This document shows positions 24,786-36,401 of a DNA stretch of 64,000 nt, piece after piece. This DNA comes from Cenococcum geophilum 1.58 (lineage: Eukaryota > Ascomycota > Dothideomycetes > Gloniales > Gloniaceae), in contig KV748176.1 of the NCBI GenBank assembly GCA_001692895.1, positions 5,609,092 through 5,673,091 of the forward strand, in the 5' to 3' direction. Made by a program: the position numbers and the translations under genes. How positions within the stretch are numbered: the stretch's first letter is position 1; each line of letters starts with the position of its first letter. The notes beneath the pieces were generated by a model, which was given only the letters and a program-made list of their open reading frames with translations, was not told where the DNA came from and made no database searches.

Positions 24786-25340
24786 ATTATATATAGGGAG
24801 CTGAACTTTAAGCTAGGACTTTTATATACTAAAGCACATTATATTAAATATTATATAAATACTATATAAGAAAATAATTAGATAAAAAGCGGCCCTTAAT
24901 TATAAAGGACTTAGTAAAGGCTTAATTAAGGTAGGTAATTAAATATAAGAAATAGAAGTAATTAAGGTAGTTTAAGATTATATAAAGTAACAAGTGTTCG
25001 ATTAAGGGAAGTTCTAATAAATAATAATCCTATATCTTTTATATACTACTATAGAAATAGGATAAAGGTAAGGTTAATACTTATAAAAAGGATAAGGGGT
25101 ATAGTTATATTATAGGTAAGCTTTTTTAAGGCTCTTAGGAGGTCCTATTTAGTGGTTATAGAAAGGGATAAGAAATCGCCTAAGAGGGATACTCTACTTA
25201 ATCTTATATTTAAGTTTTAGAGGACTAGATACCTTAAATCTATAAGCCCGATTTCCAATTTATGTAGTTGGACCCGTCTTAGAATAGTAGGTTTTGTACA
25301 AGAGGATTTAAGTCTCTAAACTTACGTCCACCCAACGCGA
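24786..25340. other. AT-rich relic between element D and the gene island
   Basis: The sequence is rich in TAA/TAG and resembles the decayed transposon sequence to its left, but no LTR, inverted end or protein motif could be assigned. Composition changes to balanced at about 25260-25340, where the gene island begins. Confidence 0.4.
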
Positions 25341-25928
25341 TAGAATGAGGGTATATAGGCTCCCTTCCACAAATTCATGGATATCGTGCACGGTGTTCAG
25401 GTGTGATAAAATCACCGATTCACTTAGGGGTGAAAGGGCAGGTGTCATGCTATGCTAGTATATGGAGGGTGCTGGTGTCGTATTTGTTGAATTATCGACA
25501 ACCGGGTGTAGTGTTGCTACCGTATAGTTGGAAACGATGGTGTCCTACGCGTGACTAATGGAATCAGCATAAATTAGGCAGCTATCATCACATGACGCCT
25601 CTATGAAGTTCTCTAGGTCTCACTTTGTTGGCGTGAAACTCTGTCTTGTTGGTTCAAGCCATGACCTCAAAATGACCGTTAATATGAACTTAATTGTTGG
25701 AAGAGGTACTTAACTAACCGTGAACAACTAAGAGGGAAGTAATAATGTGGATTGTAATACCACCTCATCAGACCTAAAACATGACACCATACACCCGGGT
25801 GTGTAGAGTCTGGAAAAATATTATATATATATTTCCAGATCCTATTTAAGTAGACCTGTTCCCTTTCTGTGTGGTATGCTGGCTCTTTTATTCGCTAGAA
25901 CTTTCCTATCACCGTTTGCCCTTAGATA
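25341..25928 (+). promoter_or_regulatory. Upstream region of the DUF6914-like gene, with a hairpin
   Basis: No gene is seen here. At 25809-25839 an inverted repeat (TCTGGAAA ... TTTCCAGA) encloses an ATATATAT run and lies about 90 bp before the start codon, a suitable position for a core promoter. GGTGTCATG near 25440 has its inverted copy CATGACACC near 25778, which could mark a small foldback element. Confidence 0.35.
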
Positions 25929-26430
25929 ATGCCTCGAACAATATATCTAGCAGTCTTCTCTAATGGTGCGAGACCTGCTCATTGGGCCATCTTTATTCCC
26001 ACGCCTGGCACAGAGCACGCGGGGAAATTGATTCACGTCACCGGATCCACGGCCACCGGGTTCTACCTGGAATTCAAGCGCAGATACAACTTCGCGACGA
26101 CAACTCGCCGATACCAGATCGTCCCACTGGCCCAAGTCAATGACCAATACATTGCCGATACTGTGGGGGGTGGAGCTGCCACAGCAGATACAACGGCCCA
26201 CGATCGGCTTGAATCAGCCGCCACTGTTGTGCAGCCTCCAGGCCGCAGCCCCAATCCCTTCGATACAGCGGTAAGAATGTCCTCGGTAACACAAACTCCG
26301 TGTCTAACACCCCATACAGGCCCTCAATTGTCAGAACTGGATTGAGGACTTCGTCCAAAAGCTTATTGACGATGGCTATATTGCTAGCGCCACCACCTCA
26401 GTGCTGCAGACTGCACCCAGACAATTGTGA
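25929..26430 (+). CDS. DUF6914-like small fungal protein (150 aa, two exons)
   Basis: Exons are 25929-26270 and 26320-26430. The 49-bp intron has GTAAGA, a CTAAC branch site and CAG. Reading through it would end the protein early after a nonsense tail; splicing restores NCQNWIEDFVQKLIDDG, which continues the conserved pattern. The N-terminal half (IYLAVFSNGARPAHWAIFIP, then GKLIHVTG and GFYLEFKR) and the segment RLESAATVVQPPGRSPNPF match a widespread ascomycete family that I recall as DUF6914. The function is unknown. There is no signal peptide or membrane segment. The protein looks intact although it sits between two transposon blocks. Confidence 0.8.
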
Positions 26431-26848
26431 AAAGCGGACAGGTTAATCGCCAATTGCGCAGCGTGTTGTTCCGGTCCGCGAGCTGCTTTGGGGTGACAAG
26501 ATTCATTAAGCAGTGGCACATTATGTCGAGACCTTGTGGAGTGAATTGACGGGAAGTTTGTATGATAGGATCAAGCTATGAGGGCGAACTATACATAGAC
26601 CCCTCTGGCTGGGATCATGATTTCCGCTTAAATCATCTCGATTGCCGTGGATTGTAAGGATCGCCGCCGCAAGCCCTACGATCCCCGCGAGCCGCATCCG
26701 CTTTGTCTGTCCATCTGTTAGTCCACAATAAGGGTTATTATCTTGAACATTCCGCAACCAACCCTCGGCTGTATTATATCTCCATTCTTTCCCCACAATC
26801 ACGCGATACGTCACCTTCTACGTGTCCAGTGTCACCTGGCCCTGAAAC
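26431..26848. other. Intergenic stretch between the two island genes
   Basis: It holds the 3' ends of two convergent genes. An open frame on the - strand (26521-26814, 97 codons) has no recognisable family and is not supported as a gene. Confidence 0.5.
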
Positions 26849-27832
26849 TCAGCAACCCATAGCTATTGTGTAGTAGTCCCATGGCTCCCAGGTGTCTATA
26901 TACTGATCCAAAATCATTGGCAGATACTTCTCAGACCATTCTCCCAAATAATTAGCAGTGAAGTGGGCTTTGCGATCCTCCCAGTAGGCCGGTAGCCAGC
27001 CAGCCTGTTCCCAATCCACGATTGCAATAACCCTGGGTGGGCTAGACAATGTTAGTATAATGTTGCTCCGGTGAAGATCTCCATGTGTGAATACGACCTC
27101 AATGTCATCAGGAAGACATTGGCGGAAGGGTTCTAAGGGGACAACGTGGGGATCAGGCATTGGCCGCCGGTGTAGGAAGGTGAACCAATCATGGAAATTT
27201 TTAACGGAAGTGAATGGTCCCGATTCTGACATGTATCTGGGGTTGATGGCCCTGTCATAAAGAGGATCCCGTGCAATGCCGCCTAGACATGCAATTTTAG
27301 CTCTTGCGGAATATGTTGCTAGGTAGAAAGAAGGTATCCCACCAATAAATGTGTCCAGCGGATCTTGTTTAAGCCGGCGTAGATTATCAAAAATTGCCCG
27401 GAGCTCGCGACAAACACTGAGGCGGTCATTTATTCCCATCTTGTCCCACGCTTGCTCTAAAGTCCTGCCGTTTATCGCCTCCATATAGAGAAATATCTCG
27501 TCTCCATCTGTACGCCACCCGTAGATTTCGGGGACTGGCACGACGCTTTTAAGGCAGTGTCGAACGGCATATAGAGACTGACCTTCAGCAATTCTAACAG
27601 TGGATCCCCACTTAACAAACAAGCCGATGGACTCGAATAAAACAGGTGGAGGATACACATTAGGGCCAGCTAAGTTGAAGGTCTTTCTCTTATCCCAGTT
27701 AATGCCAGCAAGATGCTGGGCTCGTGCTTGTGAGCGGACTGTTTGCGGCGATGGTAATTGGCTTTGTCGCTGGAAAAATGACGAATGTTGGACATCGAAG
27801 TTTGCGTCTGTTGGGACCATAGAAAGCGTCAA
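26849..27832 (-). CDS. APH-type phosphotransferase family protein (327 aa)
   Basis: This single-exon gene encodes an aminoglycoside-phosphotransferase-like (PF01636) kinase-fold protein. The Brenner motif is HGDLHRSN at residues 250-257 with the catalytic Asp at 252. The metal-binding DWEQAGW is at 273-279. The ATP-binding lysine is probably K74 in LFVKWGS, and FLYMEAINGRTLEQAW (114-129) is the usual hinge. In filamentous fungi such proteins form a large family, rarely linked to drug resistance; their substrates (small molecules or proteins) are mostly unknown. The length is typical and all key residues are present. It is convergent with the DUF6914-like gene. Confidence 0.88.
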   Translation of the reverse strand: MTLSMVPTDANFDVQHSSFFQRQSQLPSPQTVRSQARAQHLAGINWDKRKTFNLAGPNVYPPPVLFESIGLFVKWGSTVRIAEGQSLYAVRHCLKSVVPVPEIYGWRTDGDEIFLYMEAINGRTLEQAWDKMGINDRLSVCRELRAIFDNLRRLKQDPLDTFIGGIPSFYLATYSARAKIACLGGIARDPLYDRAINPRYMSESGPFTSVKNFHDWFTFLHRRPMPDPHVVPLEPFRQCLPDDIEVVFTHGDLHRSNIILTLSSPPRVIAIVDWEQAGWLPAYWEDRKAHFTANYLGEWSEKYLPMILDQYIDTWEPWDYYTIAMGC

Positions 27833-28365
27833 TGAGACAGATGCTGTAGTTTAGTTAGTAGATGTTGTGAGCGACGCACACGCGGAGAAGATCTCTTCAA
27901 GGGCTAAGTTTGTGATCTCGATCCGCGCTACGTACCTGAGAGTGTGGGAGTTGGGTCAAGAGAATTCATGATTAATCACGAGGGAGGGCTGGAAGCAGGC
28001 TGAGGATAGAAATCGCAGAAAGTCGCGTCTAACTGCCGAAACTGGCAGTCGCCGAGCCCGCAAAACCACGCTAGCATGTAAAGCAATAGAGAAATTTCGA
28101 GTTCTACTGGAGGTTTGAGGGAGGAGGATGCTTTGGGGAAAGAGAGACTTTGATTGGAGTTTGTGAAGAGGAACGGGAGACGATCGATGAGAGGCGGGGA
28201 ACGAAGGAGCAATGGAGAAACTGCGAGGTGGCGCATCGAAAGCACTGGCAAGAGATTCTTAACTCGACGTCAAAGTAGTTGGCGCTCAGTCAGGTGACCT
28301 TAACAAAAGGGTAATGGATCGTTCGGTTGCAAATGTTATCCCAGGTGCCCCAGACCCTCGTTGAG
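27833..28365. other. Intergenic region up to the inverted-repeat element
   Basis: This contains the presumed promoter of the phosphotransferase gene. An open frame on the - strand (27976-28251, 91 codons) is unsupported. Composition is balanced until the inverted end at 28366. Confidence 0.45.
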
Positions 28366-28489
28366 GAATTCGCGGGCTCACAGCTCGGCGTGGTCACGGA
28401 AAAGACTCGGCGTGGTCAGAAAGTTCAACGTGGTCAGAACTTACAAACCAGCTTCGTGACCACAGTTAGCTTGAGACCACGCTGAGCCT

Positions 28490-31400
28490 ACGCATATGCA
28501 ATGCACATGTAATTTAAATAAAATAGGAAATGCAAAGCCGTTTATCCTTAAATCATAAATATCCTAGTTTATAGAAGTGTATATGCCGCGCATATACGCT
28601 AAACAATGGCCATTTAAGGTAATAGTAGTTAGTCATTAAAACATGGCCCGTGCACACGCGTAGCATATCCACAACAACAGTCACACTATAACTTCTTCTC
28701 TATAACATTACAGCGTATGCCATAAGTATATACAGCATAATATAGGCATAGGTCTTGCATATGCTGACAGAAAAAATAAGGCAAATTCCTATTACCAATT
28801 TAACTATTGTATACGCCGCGTATACGCTTACTATAAGCAATCTAACAATCGCAGACTTCGATAACCCGCAGGTGGCCTCCGCCGCTAACCCTTCTGCCTT
28901 TGGCCATTACTATAGTAAGCATATATAGAATATATGCTTACACCATACTTATAAAGCCTTATAGGTCCGATTCCAAATCCTAATCCCAGTTAGGTAACTC
29001 CTGGTTAGTTATAGGATTACATATACACGGTATATGCTTATAATAACTATAGCGCGCGCTACAGCAGCTCTCGCTAGAGGAAGACGTAAGTGTATATAGA
29101 GCCGCATATCCGGTGTATATGCTAACTGTATATAGCCCTAACTGTTTCGGTCTAAAATAACGCGAGTATATACAGCTCTATGTATAGCATAGGCATATAC
29201 TAAGCGTATACCAGACCTACCCAATGCCGCCTCCATGCTCTTCTTGGTCAACACTATAGTATATATTGCTTATCCACACCCTATGCGTAGCATATACTAA
29301 TTCAAAGTTTAGGTGTAATATTGCAGTCAACGGTACGCAAATATGCGGCCGTATCTTTACCGCTTAGCTAAGTATACGTTTTATATATGCGCAGCGCCTG
29401 CGGCTCTACTAATATGGCTGTAGTATTACCGGCATATCCGCAATAAGCACAGCGGTGCTTATATATACTACTATATTGTTATAGCAGCTCGGTATATGCT
29501 TACCATATACAGTAATTAACCTAACTACTAACAACACATTAGTCGGAGAGCTGGTCGCAGGCGAGAAGTATATGCTATGTATATGCAGCGCATATGCGAG
29601 GCTAATGCATTATAGTTCCCTAAAGCTGTTTGTTCTCTCTAGTGGCTAGTGGGATACGAGATACCTATATAAGCCCGGGTATGTCTATGCCCATGTGTCG
29701 CATATGCGTCGCTAATAGTGTCTATAGTTGTGGCCCCTCGGGTTCTAGGATCTTGGAGTATACAGATGCCTGCACACTCTTTGTGTATATCCACCCTATA
29801 CCGCGTATACGCTTAGCCTAAGCTAATTAAATACAGTGCCTAGGACTAGGGGTTTACCACCCAATTTAGCAGGCAATTCTATTGTGAGGTAAGAGCACTA
29901 GTGTCGCTTCTATATATGCGCACCATACCCTAATATATATATCTATCTATCTATATACTTATTCCCCCTAAGTTTAATTTTAAACCTAAAGGTACTTGTA
30001 GGCCTAAGGGTAGCGTATATAAGGAATAAGCATGNCTACTACTAGGGCTACTACCCGATTCCGAAACCAACGCTTAACTCTATATTTAGGAGACTGGGAA
30101 AGTTTAATTTGGCGTATCCCCTGCATATATATCACCAAAACCACCACTTAGTTATATTGCTAGCTTATACGCGCATACCCTACGTATATACAAACCCCTA
30201 ATGTCTTCTACTAACTATAGGCTAATACGCGCTTATGCTAGGCGTATGCTAACACAAGGGAAACAGCGCGTCGGCCCTACTACTCCCTCCACCGGCTTAA
30301 AGCGTAAGGTTAGTATTTTACCTGTATATATTTAGTATACGCTAACTATATGCGCAGCGCGGCCTAACCCCCCCGGACGACCGCAAGGAATCCCCCTTGC
30401 CGTCCGCACGCCGCCAGAGCGGTAGGTTTGCTTTGTATATATCCTGCATATACACTGCTAATATTTAGCATAGGGAGCAGAAAAACAGCAGGCCGCCGCC
30501 GTAGTAGTAGTGAAAGCTCCGGTAAGTTTAGTTTATTCTATTACGTATATTATGCTTATGCTCTATATAAGCCACTCCCACCGCAAGTAGAACCCGCCGC
30601 TCGTCCTATATTACTAGTTAAGCCCTAGCATATGCTAGGCCTGCACACTGTATACGCAATATGTAATATACATGATCGGAGTTTAGGTGGAGTTTGGTGG
30701 AGGGATAGGCTAGGTATATGCCCGACATAGGGCGCTAGGCTATAGGCCTATATCAATTAATTCTTTATTTATAGTAATGGAACTTTATAATACTTACTCT
30801 GCGTATACCGTGTATATGCGCCCTATATGCCAATACTATGCTCCTACACCTACTTTTTAAGCTCTGCTAGCTCCTTCGCTTTATTATATATATCTTTAGC
30901 CTATTTTAATTTATTAATTCGTTACTCCATATTTTCTATATGGAGTGTATATGCCTCCTTCTCTATCTCCTCCGTAGATAGGTTAGACCTATACCTTTTA
31001 CCCACAGTCCGGGGCGTTTAACTTTAAGATAATAGGGGCAATATCTGCGCTACATATGCTGTGGATACGCGCGACGTATCTAATACTAATATAATATTAT
31101 TATCTGCTCTACTTATCTGCGATATAGTCTGCCCACTAAATATAGTAAGTAATTCTATATTAGGTATATACTATAGATTAGGCTTAGGGGTGTTAAATAG
31201 GTTCTAAGGATTCTAAGGAAGATTTAGTTTAGGATTTCTAGCTCGTCGCTCAGCTGCTTTCCGCTGTTTCTGGGCTGCTTAAGCTTAGCATCTACTTTGC
31301 ATTTGCAGCGCATATATATACTTTATTTCTGTAGCTATACTGCTATCCGCTTTAAGTTACTATAATTTCTCTATATATTATCTATTCCTATCTCTTTATA

Positions 31401-34275
31401 TAGCTCTTATAGGTTAAATATTTCTTATATATGGAGTTTAAGCCTATACTAAAATATTAGAATATGCGGTGCATATACAAAGCGTATACATTTACCGTAG
31501 TACTATAGTAAGTATGCATAAGTTTCGACCGGTAAAGTTATTATCTTAAAAGTGACTACTTTTACTAATTCTAGTATACTTTTATATATATACCTACCAC
31601 TTATAAGGGACCTTTAACTTTTCCTTTATAAGCCTAGCTAGTATCTATATTTTCTTCTTATTGTTTATTTAAGACGTAAGCTCCGGATATAGAATGTATA
31701 TACTTTATATACGCTCCATTAGTTTCTGCTCCGTCTCTACTTCCTATATCTACTCTATAATATATCTTGCTTTATAAGTTAGAAAGCGCTTTATAAAGTT
31801 TCGTTTAATATATACTTGGCAGAATACAAGTATATACTAAAGGTATTCATCCTATTTATAGGATGGGTTAATTATATATAGGTAATCCCTAAAGCCTATA
31901 TATTATTAGTATATGCTAGGTATATACGCAGCGTATACTTACCACTAGCTTATTTCTTACATATATTAACTATAGCCGTGCGAAGTCCGGTTTCATAAAT
32001 ATATATAAATTATATAGATAATCGGGCAGTATTACTTAAAACCTTAAATACTAGCTAAAATATCTTTATGTATGCAGTACGTGTTTCTAAGTTTAGAAAT
32101 ACGTATACCCATACCTTAATTCCTGTTATAGATATTAGCCTATATATAGTATATACTTAGCATAGGGCATGTATACGTTTGGAATTCTTATCCTATCCCA
32201 TAATTAAAAATAAATTCGTTTTACCTTAAACCATTTTAAATAATAGGTCCATTTCGATACATATTACGTGTTGGAATGCCTTAGCTTACGCGTATATACA
32301 GCATATAATAAGGAAATGCTCGTTATTAAAGTTATAAATTACCCGAATCCATTGCTCTATATTCTCTTTATGTTGGTTAATAGAGAACTCGCGTAGTATA
32401 CCTGCTACGCTTAGGCTCTGTATATACTTGGCGTGTATCTAACCTATACTTACCTATATATGCCGTCCCCTCTAGGAATTATAGCATCCTTTCCTTTTGA
32501 ATTAAAGCAGTAATTCGATCCTTAATATTAAGACTACTATACACTGCACGTAGTATCTGCGCCCTATACTTCTTACATAGAGTATAATACTGTAGAGATA
32601 GGATAAATCGACCTATGCTATAGTAAGTAGTTTTATTTGCATATACTGTGTATATACGGGGCATATATATAGTAAGGCTTAGGACTTCCACCTGCCTTAT
32701 TGCTTTAACTACATTATTAGCAAGGTTAATTAGTAGCTTTGTTGGGTATGGTGGATGATATATATAAGAATTCCGTATAATAAGGCAAATATAAGGATAC
32801 CGTGCTATATTAACAGGAATATAGCAATCTAACCGTGCACTATATGTTCGGCTTACTACCCTACCTTGGCCTTGCGGATAGTTAAACCCTAGTAGGCTTA
32901 GCATATGCGTAGCGTATATATAGTATATACATTACCTACCACAATTTTTTCGCTTTAACGTTGAATGTCCAATATAGGTATATTCTTTTTTAAGTTCCTA
33001 AACCCTATATTTAATAAGTAGACGTAGGTATTAAATATCTACCCTAGCAGTTGTTAATAATAAAGGCCAAGCAGTGTGCTATGGTTTAGTATCACTGCTG
33101 CTAGAACAACTGATAAACATCATCTGTATATAATAAGCATATATTACGCATACGCTGGCCATATACGCACTCCATATTAAGAAAACATTATTAGTCTGCT
33201 TTCACTACATACATGTTCTTGTGTACTAGGATAGGTATACTACCGCCATAATTATAGAATACCGTTGTAGTAGCTGTATATTATAAGTATTTACCTAATA
33301 TATATAGATAATGCTTACTTCTCTATACTTTGCTTAAGCTTTTTATTAACCTCTACTGCTTAGTGTAGACGACTGCTATACTTTCAGAGGTCGTTAATTG
33401 ATTTAAGCTTAACCCTATTATATGCGGGGTATATATAGAGGACATCCTTATGAGCGTGCTCGTAGTGTTTAATGCCGCTACATTTAAACGCTTAATAAAA
33501 TACTTTTTTACTCTCCCAATTATTGTTTTCTCCAAGGAGTTATAGTTGTGTAACTTTAGGGTCACCGGTTTTATAAAACGAAAATTAAATCTATTAGAGG
33601 TATAAGTATAGTATATACCTAGCATGTGTATTACATACCTTCGACATATACTACTTAATAACCTTGTATACTATTTCTTTATCTGCATCTATAGATAGCA
33701 GAGGTGTTGCTTTATAGATAAAGTGTACAATTCCTTCTTTTCTAGTTACTGGATATTCCGGCATTATAATATAGTCTATTGCCTCTTAGATAATAACTTA
33801 GTGCTTACTATTAGAGCTAATAAGTGCTCCATAGTCTTAGAGTGTGCTCTGGATATTCTTAGTATATATATGGCCTATATATAGTGTTATACATAGTCTT
33901 ACCTTAGAGAGACCCATATAAAATAGAAACTGCTATTATATACTATCTTAACCCTTACCCTCCTTACCCTCCCTACCCTCCTTATCTTTAATACTCTCTC
34001 TACTAATTGTATTATCTTAAGAACTATCATCTTTATGTTTAATATTAGGTACGCTCTGGTGTACCTGCGTATCCTTAGCATATGCCTAGCATATAATTAT
34101 ACATACTGACTTGTAGACCGTTCAGCCACCCTACTATACTCTTGTTTACTTCAGTATAGTTTTTACTTGTTATTGGTATAGTAAGGTATATATAAATGCG
34201 GTTGTATATATATAGGTATAGATGTATGTATATATCTGTGTTTATGTCTCCGGGTGTATACGGAGCATATGCTCT
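28490..34275. repeat. Swarm of short palindromes, GTATATGC-N3-GCATATAC type
   Basis: About fifty sites by eye carry the half-site GTATATGC, GCATATAC or a one-base variant (GTATACGC, GCATATGC). Many are paired head to head around a 1-3 base loop. Examples: 28579-28597 (perfect 8-bp arms, loop CGC), 28809-28825 (perfect, loop C), 28916-28940 (perfect 11-bp arms, loop AGA), 29579-29597 (loop AGC, one mismatch), 30801-30819 (loop CGT, one mismatch), 31462-31476 (loop GGT). They are spread over the whole interior of the putative transposon and absent from the gene-bearing DNA on either side. Confidence 0.75.
31000..32904 (-). pseudogene. Transposase-like gene relic
   Basis: The clearest part is an open frame at 32479-32904 (- strand, 141 codons). 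It reads DCYIPVNIARYPYICLIIRN, then HPPYPTKL, IRQVEVLSLT and SLNIKDRITALIQKERM. This order (a basic/Cys segment, YP-I-I, H-H-PPxPT, then a short helical region ending LI..ER) is one I recall from the N-terminal part of large transposase-like proteins found in many copies in fungi; that is memory and not a search. Further downstream near 31210-31285 the - strand reads AAQKQRKAAERRARNPKL, a basic C-terminal-like tail. Stops and palindromes break the frame in between. Confidence 0.4.
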
Positions 34276-34465
34276 CGATATTTTAGTTTGTGTGTTCGCT
34301 TAAGTCAAATGTGGCTACCGATGCGCGTTCTGTATGGGTAAAAGTGTAGTACCGCCGACCTTTTTCCGGGGGCTCCATCGGTAACCACGCTCAGCTTTCG
34401 CCGACCCCCATCGGTGACCACGTTCAACGTGTCCGAGACCACGATCAGCTGCGACCCGGGAATTC

Positions 34466-34657
34466 GCCTCTTACTTTATGAATATTATACAATTCTGTCA
34501 TAAAATTCTGCCAAGGAAGGTACCGTGCGCAAGCGATCTAGCCAATTAGAGCACGTGTGAGGCAATTCCTCTCCGAGGGTCTGAGGGAAATGGTCGCGTT
34601 TTGCACCCTTACACCTTATAGTTTTCTTATGCTTTTAAGATAGAACTTCCCCACTAC
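34466..34657. other. Spacer after the transposon
   Basis: No gene or repeat of note is seen. Composition is mixed. Confidence 0.3.
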
Positions 34658-34740
34658 AACTTATTTTTCCCTAAGATTGGGTAAGCTACTTTTTAGCTAT
34701 AATAAGAAGTAGCTTACCCAATCTTAGGGAAAAATAAGTT
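34658..34740. repeat. Perfect 33-bp inverted repeat (foldback element)
   Basis: Arms 34658-34690 and 34708-34740 are perfectly complementary over 33 bp, separated by 17 bases. Imperfect pairing continues outward for about ten bases (CCACTACAACTT against CCACCATAACTT). Transcribed, this would form a very stable hairpin. A small MITE is the simplest reading; a bidirectional terminator is unlikely as no gene abuts it. Confidence 0.85.
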
Positions 34741-35173
34741 ATGGTGGTAAAATGCGATTAAGGTTCTAATATAGCTAGTTGGGTGGATACAGGTTCAAAA
34801 ATACGTCTTTAAACTTTAAGGCTGTACTTTACCCCCTAATACGTTAGTTAGCTAGTTTAATTAATTAGAATATATTAGTAGGAGAGATTATAATGTAAAT
34901 GCATCGCGAACTGTAGCAATAGCTGCTGAATTAGCCCTAATATAGCTATTTGAATTTGATATACGTTGGAAATGGTATACGAGTTGCACCAAACACGCGC
35001 CCATAAGCTCTCAGACGCTTCGCAGAGGATTGCTGGGTCACGTGGAGTTGAGGGTTAGTAAGAAGTTATGCGGGCCTGCCAATCATCTACGAAGCGGCTG
35101 AGGCACCTGAGATAATGCAAATGAGCTCCAGCGCCTTTTAGTGTCGCCCGTTTCATACACCACCTTGTCAACT

Positions 35174-35327
35174 CCGGTTGAAAGTGCGTGTTGATCTTTG
35201 GTAATTAAACGGTAGAATTTATACCTTTTGAAGCAATAAGCACGGCAATTTTAACGTATTTTCAACTACTTTTGGGTACAAATGTACGCATTTTGGTTAG
35301 CGTAATCAACACGTGCTTTCAACCGGA
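35174..35327. mobile_element. 154-bp inverted-repeat element (MITE)
   Basis: The ends are TCCGGTTGAAAGTGCGTGTT and, on the - strand, TCCGGTTGAAAGCACGTGTT, followed by GAT on both. They match over 23 bases with two differences. No clear target duplication is seen. The interior is AT-rich and non-coding. Confidence 0.7.
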
Positions 35328-36272
35328 TGCGCCGAGACGGTGTAATTAGTAGCGGCTACTACCGTAGCTCATTTGAATCTGTAATTGAGTCGATCGTTCG
35401 GTAATTCGGTAAGGCTCCAGATGAGGCGTCAGATTTGACTTCGCATACTGCGTGATTGACGTTAGTGAGCGATTTAAGTGAACCCCTCTCTACCACCAGG
35501 CCTCTATCGCAACTATAAACGAGCTGTTAGCGACTCGGTCAATCGAGGTACGAGCATAGCAAGGAGGCAGAAATGTTCCGGAATATTGTGTGCACCAGTA
35601 TCAGTCAGAACAGCCTCAAGTAACTCTTCCTTCAAAATAGACAAAGCCGGAATATTATTACTTCTTCTCACTTGGTGCCAAGTAATGGCACTGCGAAGTT
35701 TTTATCACAACTTACCTCTTTAATCTTTGTTCCCTTTTCTTTCTTGAATATTTGGCTCCTTTCTCCGGCGCACCTTATGGGTAGACCCAGGGCATTGTCC
35801 AATAATACATAAATGTGGTTTCGAAGAGCCCGATCGCTTGGCTTCCTTGTGTCTTCAGTGCCTCTCCGCGAGAAATATGATACCACAAAAGATCCCAGCC
35901 GTGCCTCACAAGCGCCGAGCCTAGAGTCGAAAGTAACTTCCTCGGAGCCTCGTTTGCTGTAGAAATTTTCATTTGTCAAACTTTTTATTTCCTGCCCCCC
36001 ACCTCAGCTGAGGCTTGGGGCCATATCAATTCGACCTCAATTCGACCGAGGGCGGAGTGATCGGCGAACGCCACTTGCAGCAAACCCTGGTCAGTCATCA
36101 CACGCATCCGTCCATGAGTTCCTTCGAAGGACTGCTAAAGGTAGCGTCTAGACCCCAACTATCGGCTCCACTATTCAAGTGCAGGGCGATCAAGAGCGGA
36201 GGGTGACAATGAGGGGCACGCTGCAGCCACAACTGTGGGGCATATGCCCGCAGCGGTTCAACTTGCAGAATC

Positions 36273-36401
36273 ACCCCTTCCCACGCTGGCGTCCACTTGG
36301 CGCCAAGCCTACGAGCATGAGTATCTCTTAGTCGAATGAGAGCCTGCGATCGGCCAAACCCTTATCGATACGCGCCGACGTAAACCAGCGTGGGAAGGGG
36401 T
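36273..36401. repeat. Inverted repeat with 17-bp arms and 95-base loop
   Basis: ACCCCTTCCCACGCTGG at 36273-36289 is perfectly complementary to 36385-36401. The loop contains a second palindrome, CTTGGCGCCAAG. TGCAG lies 8-14 bases outside each arm. This may be a small MITE. Confidence 0.65.

Larger units (their letters stand above)
28366..34465 (-). mobile_element. 6.1-kb putative DNA transposon with inverted ends and CGTGGTC subterminal repeats
   Basis: The left end reads GAATTCGCGGGCTCACAGCT and the right end, on the - strand, GAATTCCCGGGTCGCAGCTG; both continue to CGTGGTC. The motif CGTGGTC (or GACCACG) occurs several times within 130 bp of each end (28390-28490 and 34390-34450), as transposase-binding arrays do. 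No clean target duplication is visible. The interior is AT-rich with a decayed - strand gene resembling a transposase (31000-32904) and many short palindromes. The superfamily cannot be named; a Mutator-like or KDZ-type element is possible. Confidence 0.55.

Noticed and set aside
26521-26814. A 97-codon - strand frame between the island genes
   Set aside because: No family, no splice context, and it overlaps the 3' flanks of two convergent genes.
35478-35979. Open frames upstream of the HET gene
   Set aside because: They overlap each other on opposite strands and match no known pattern.
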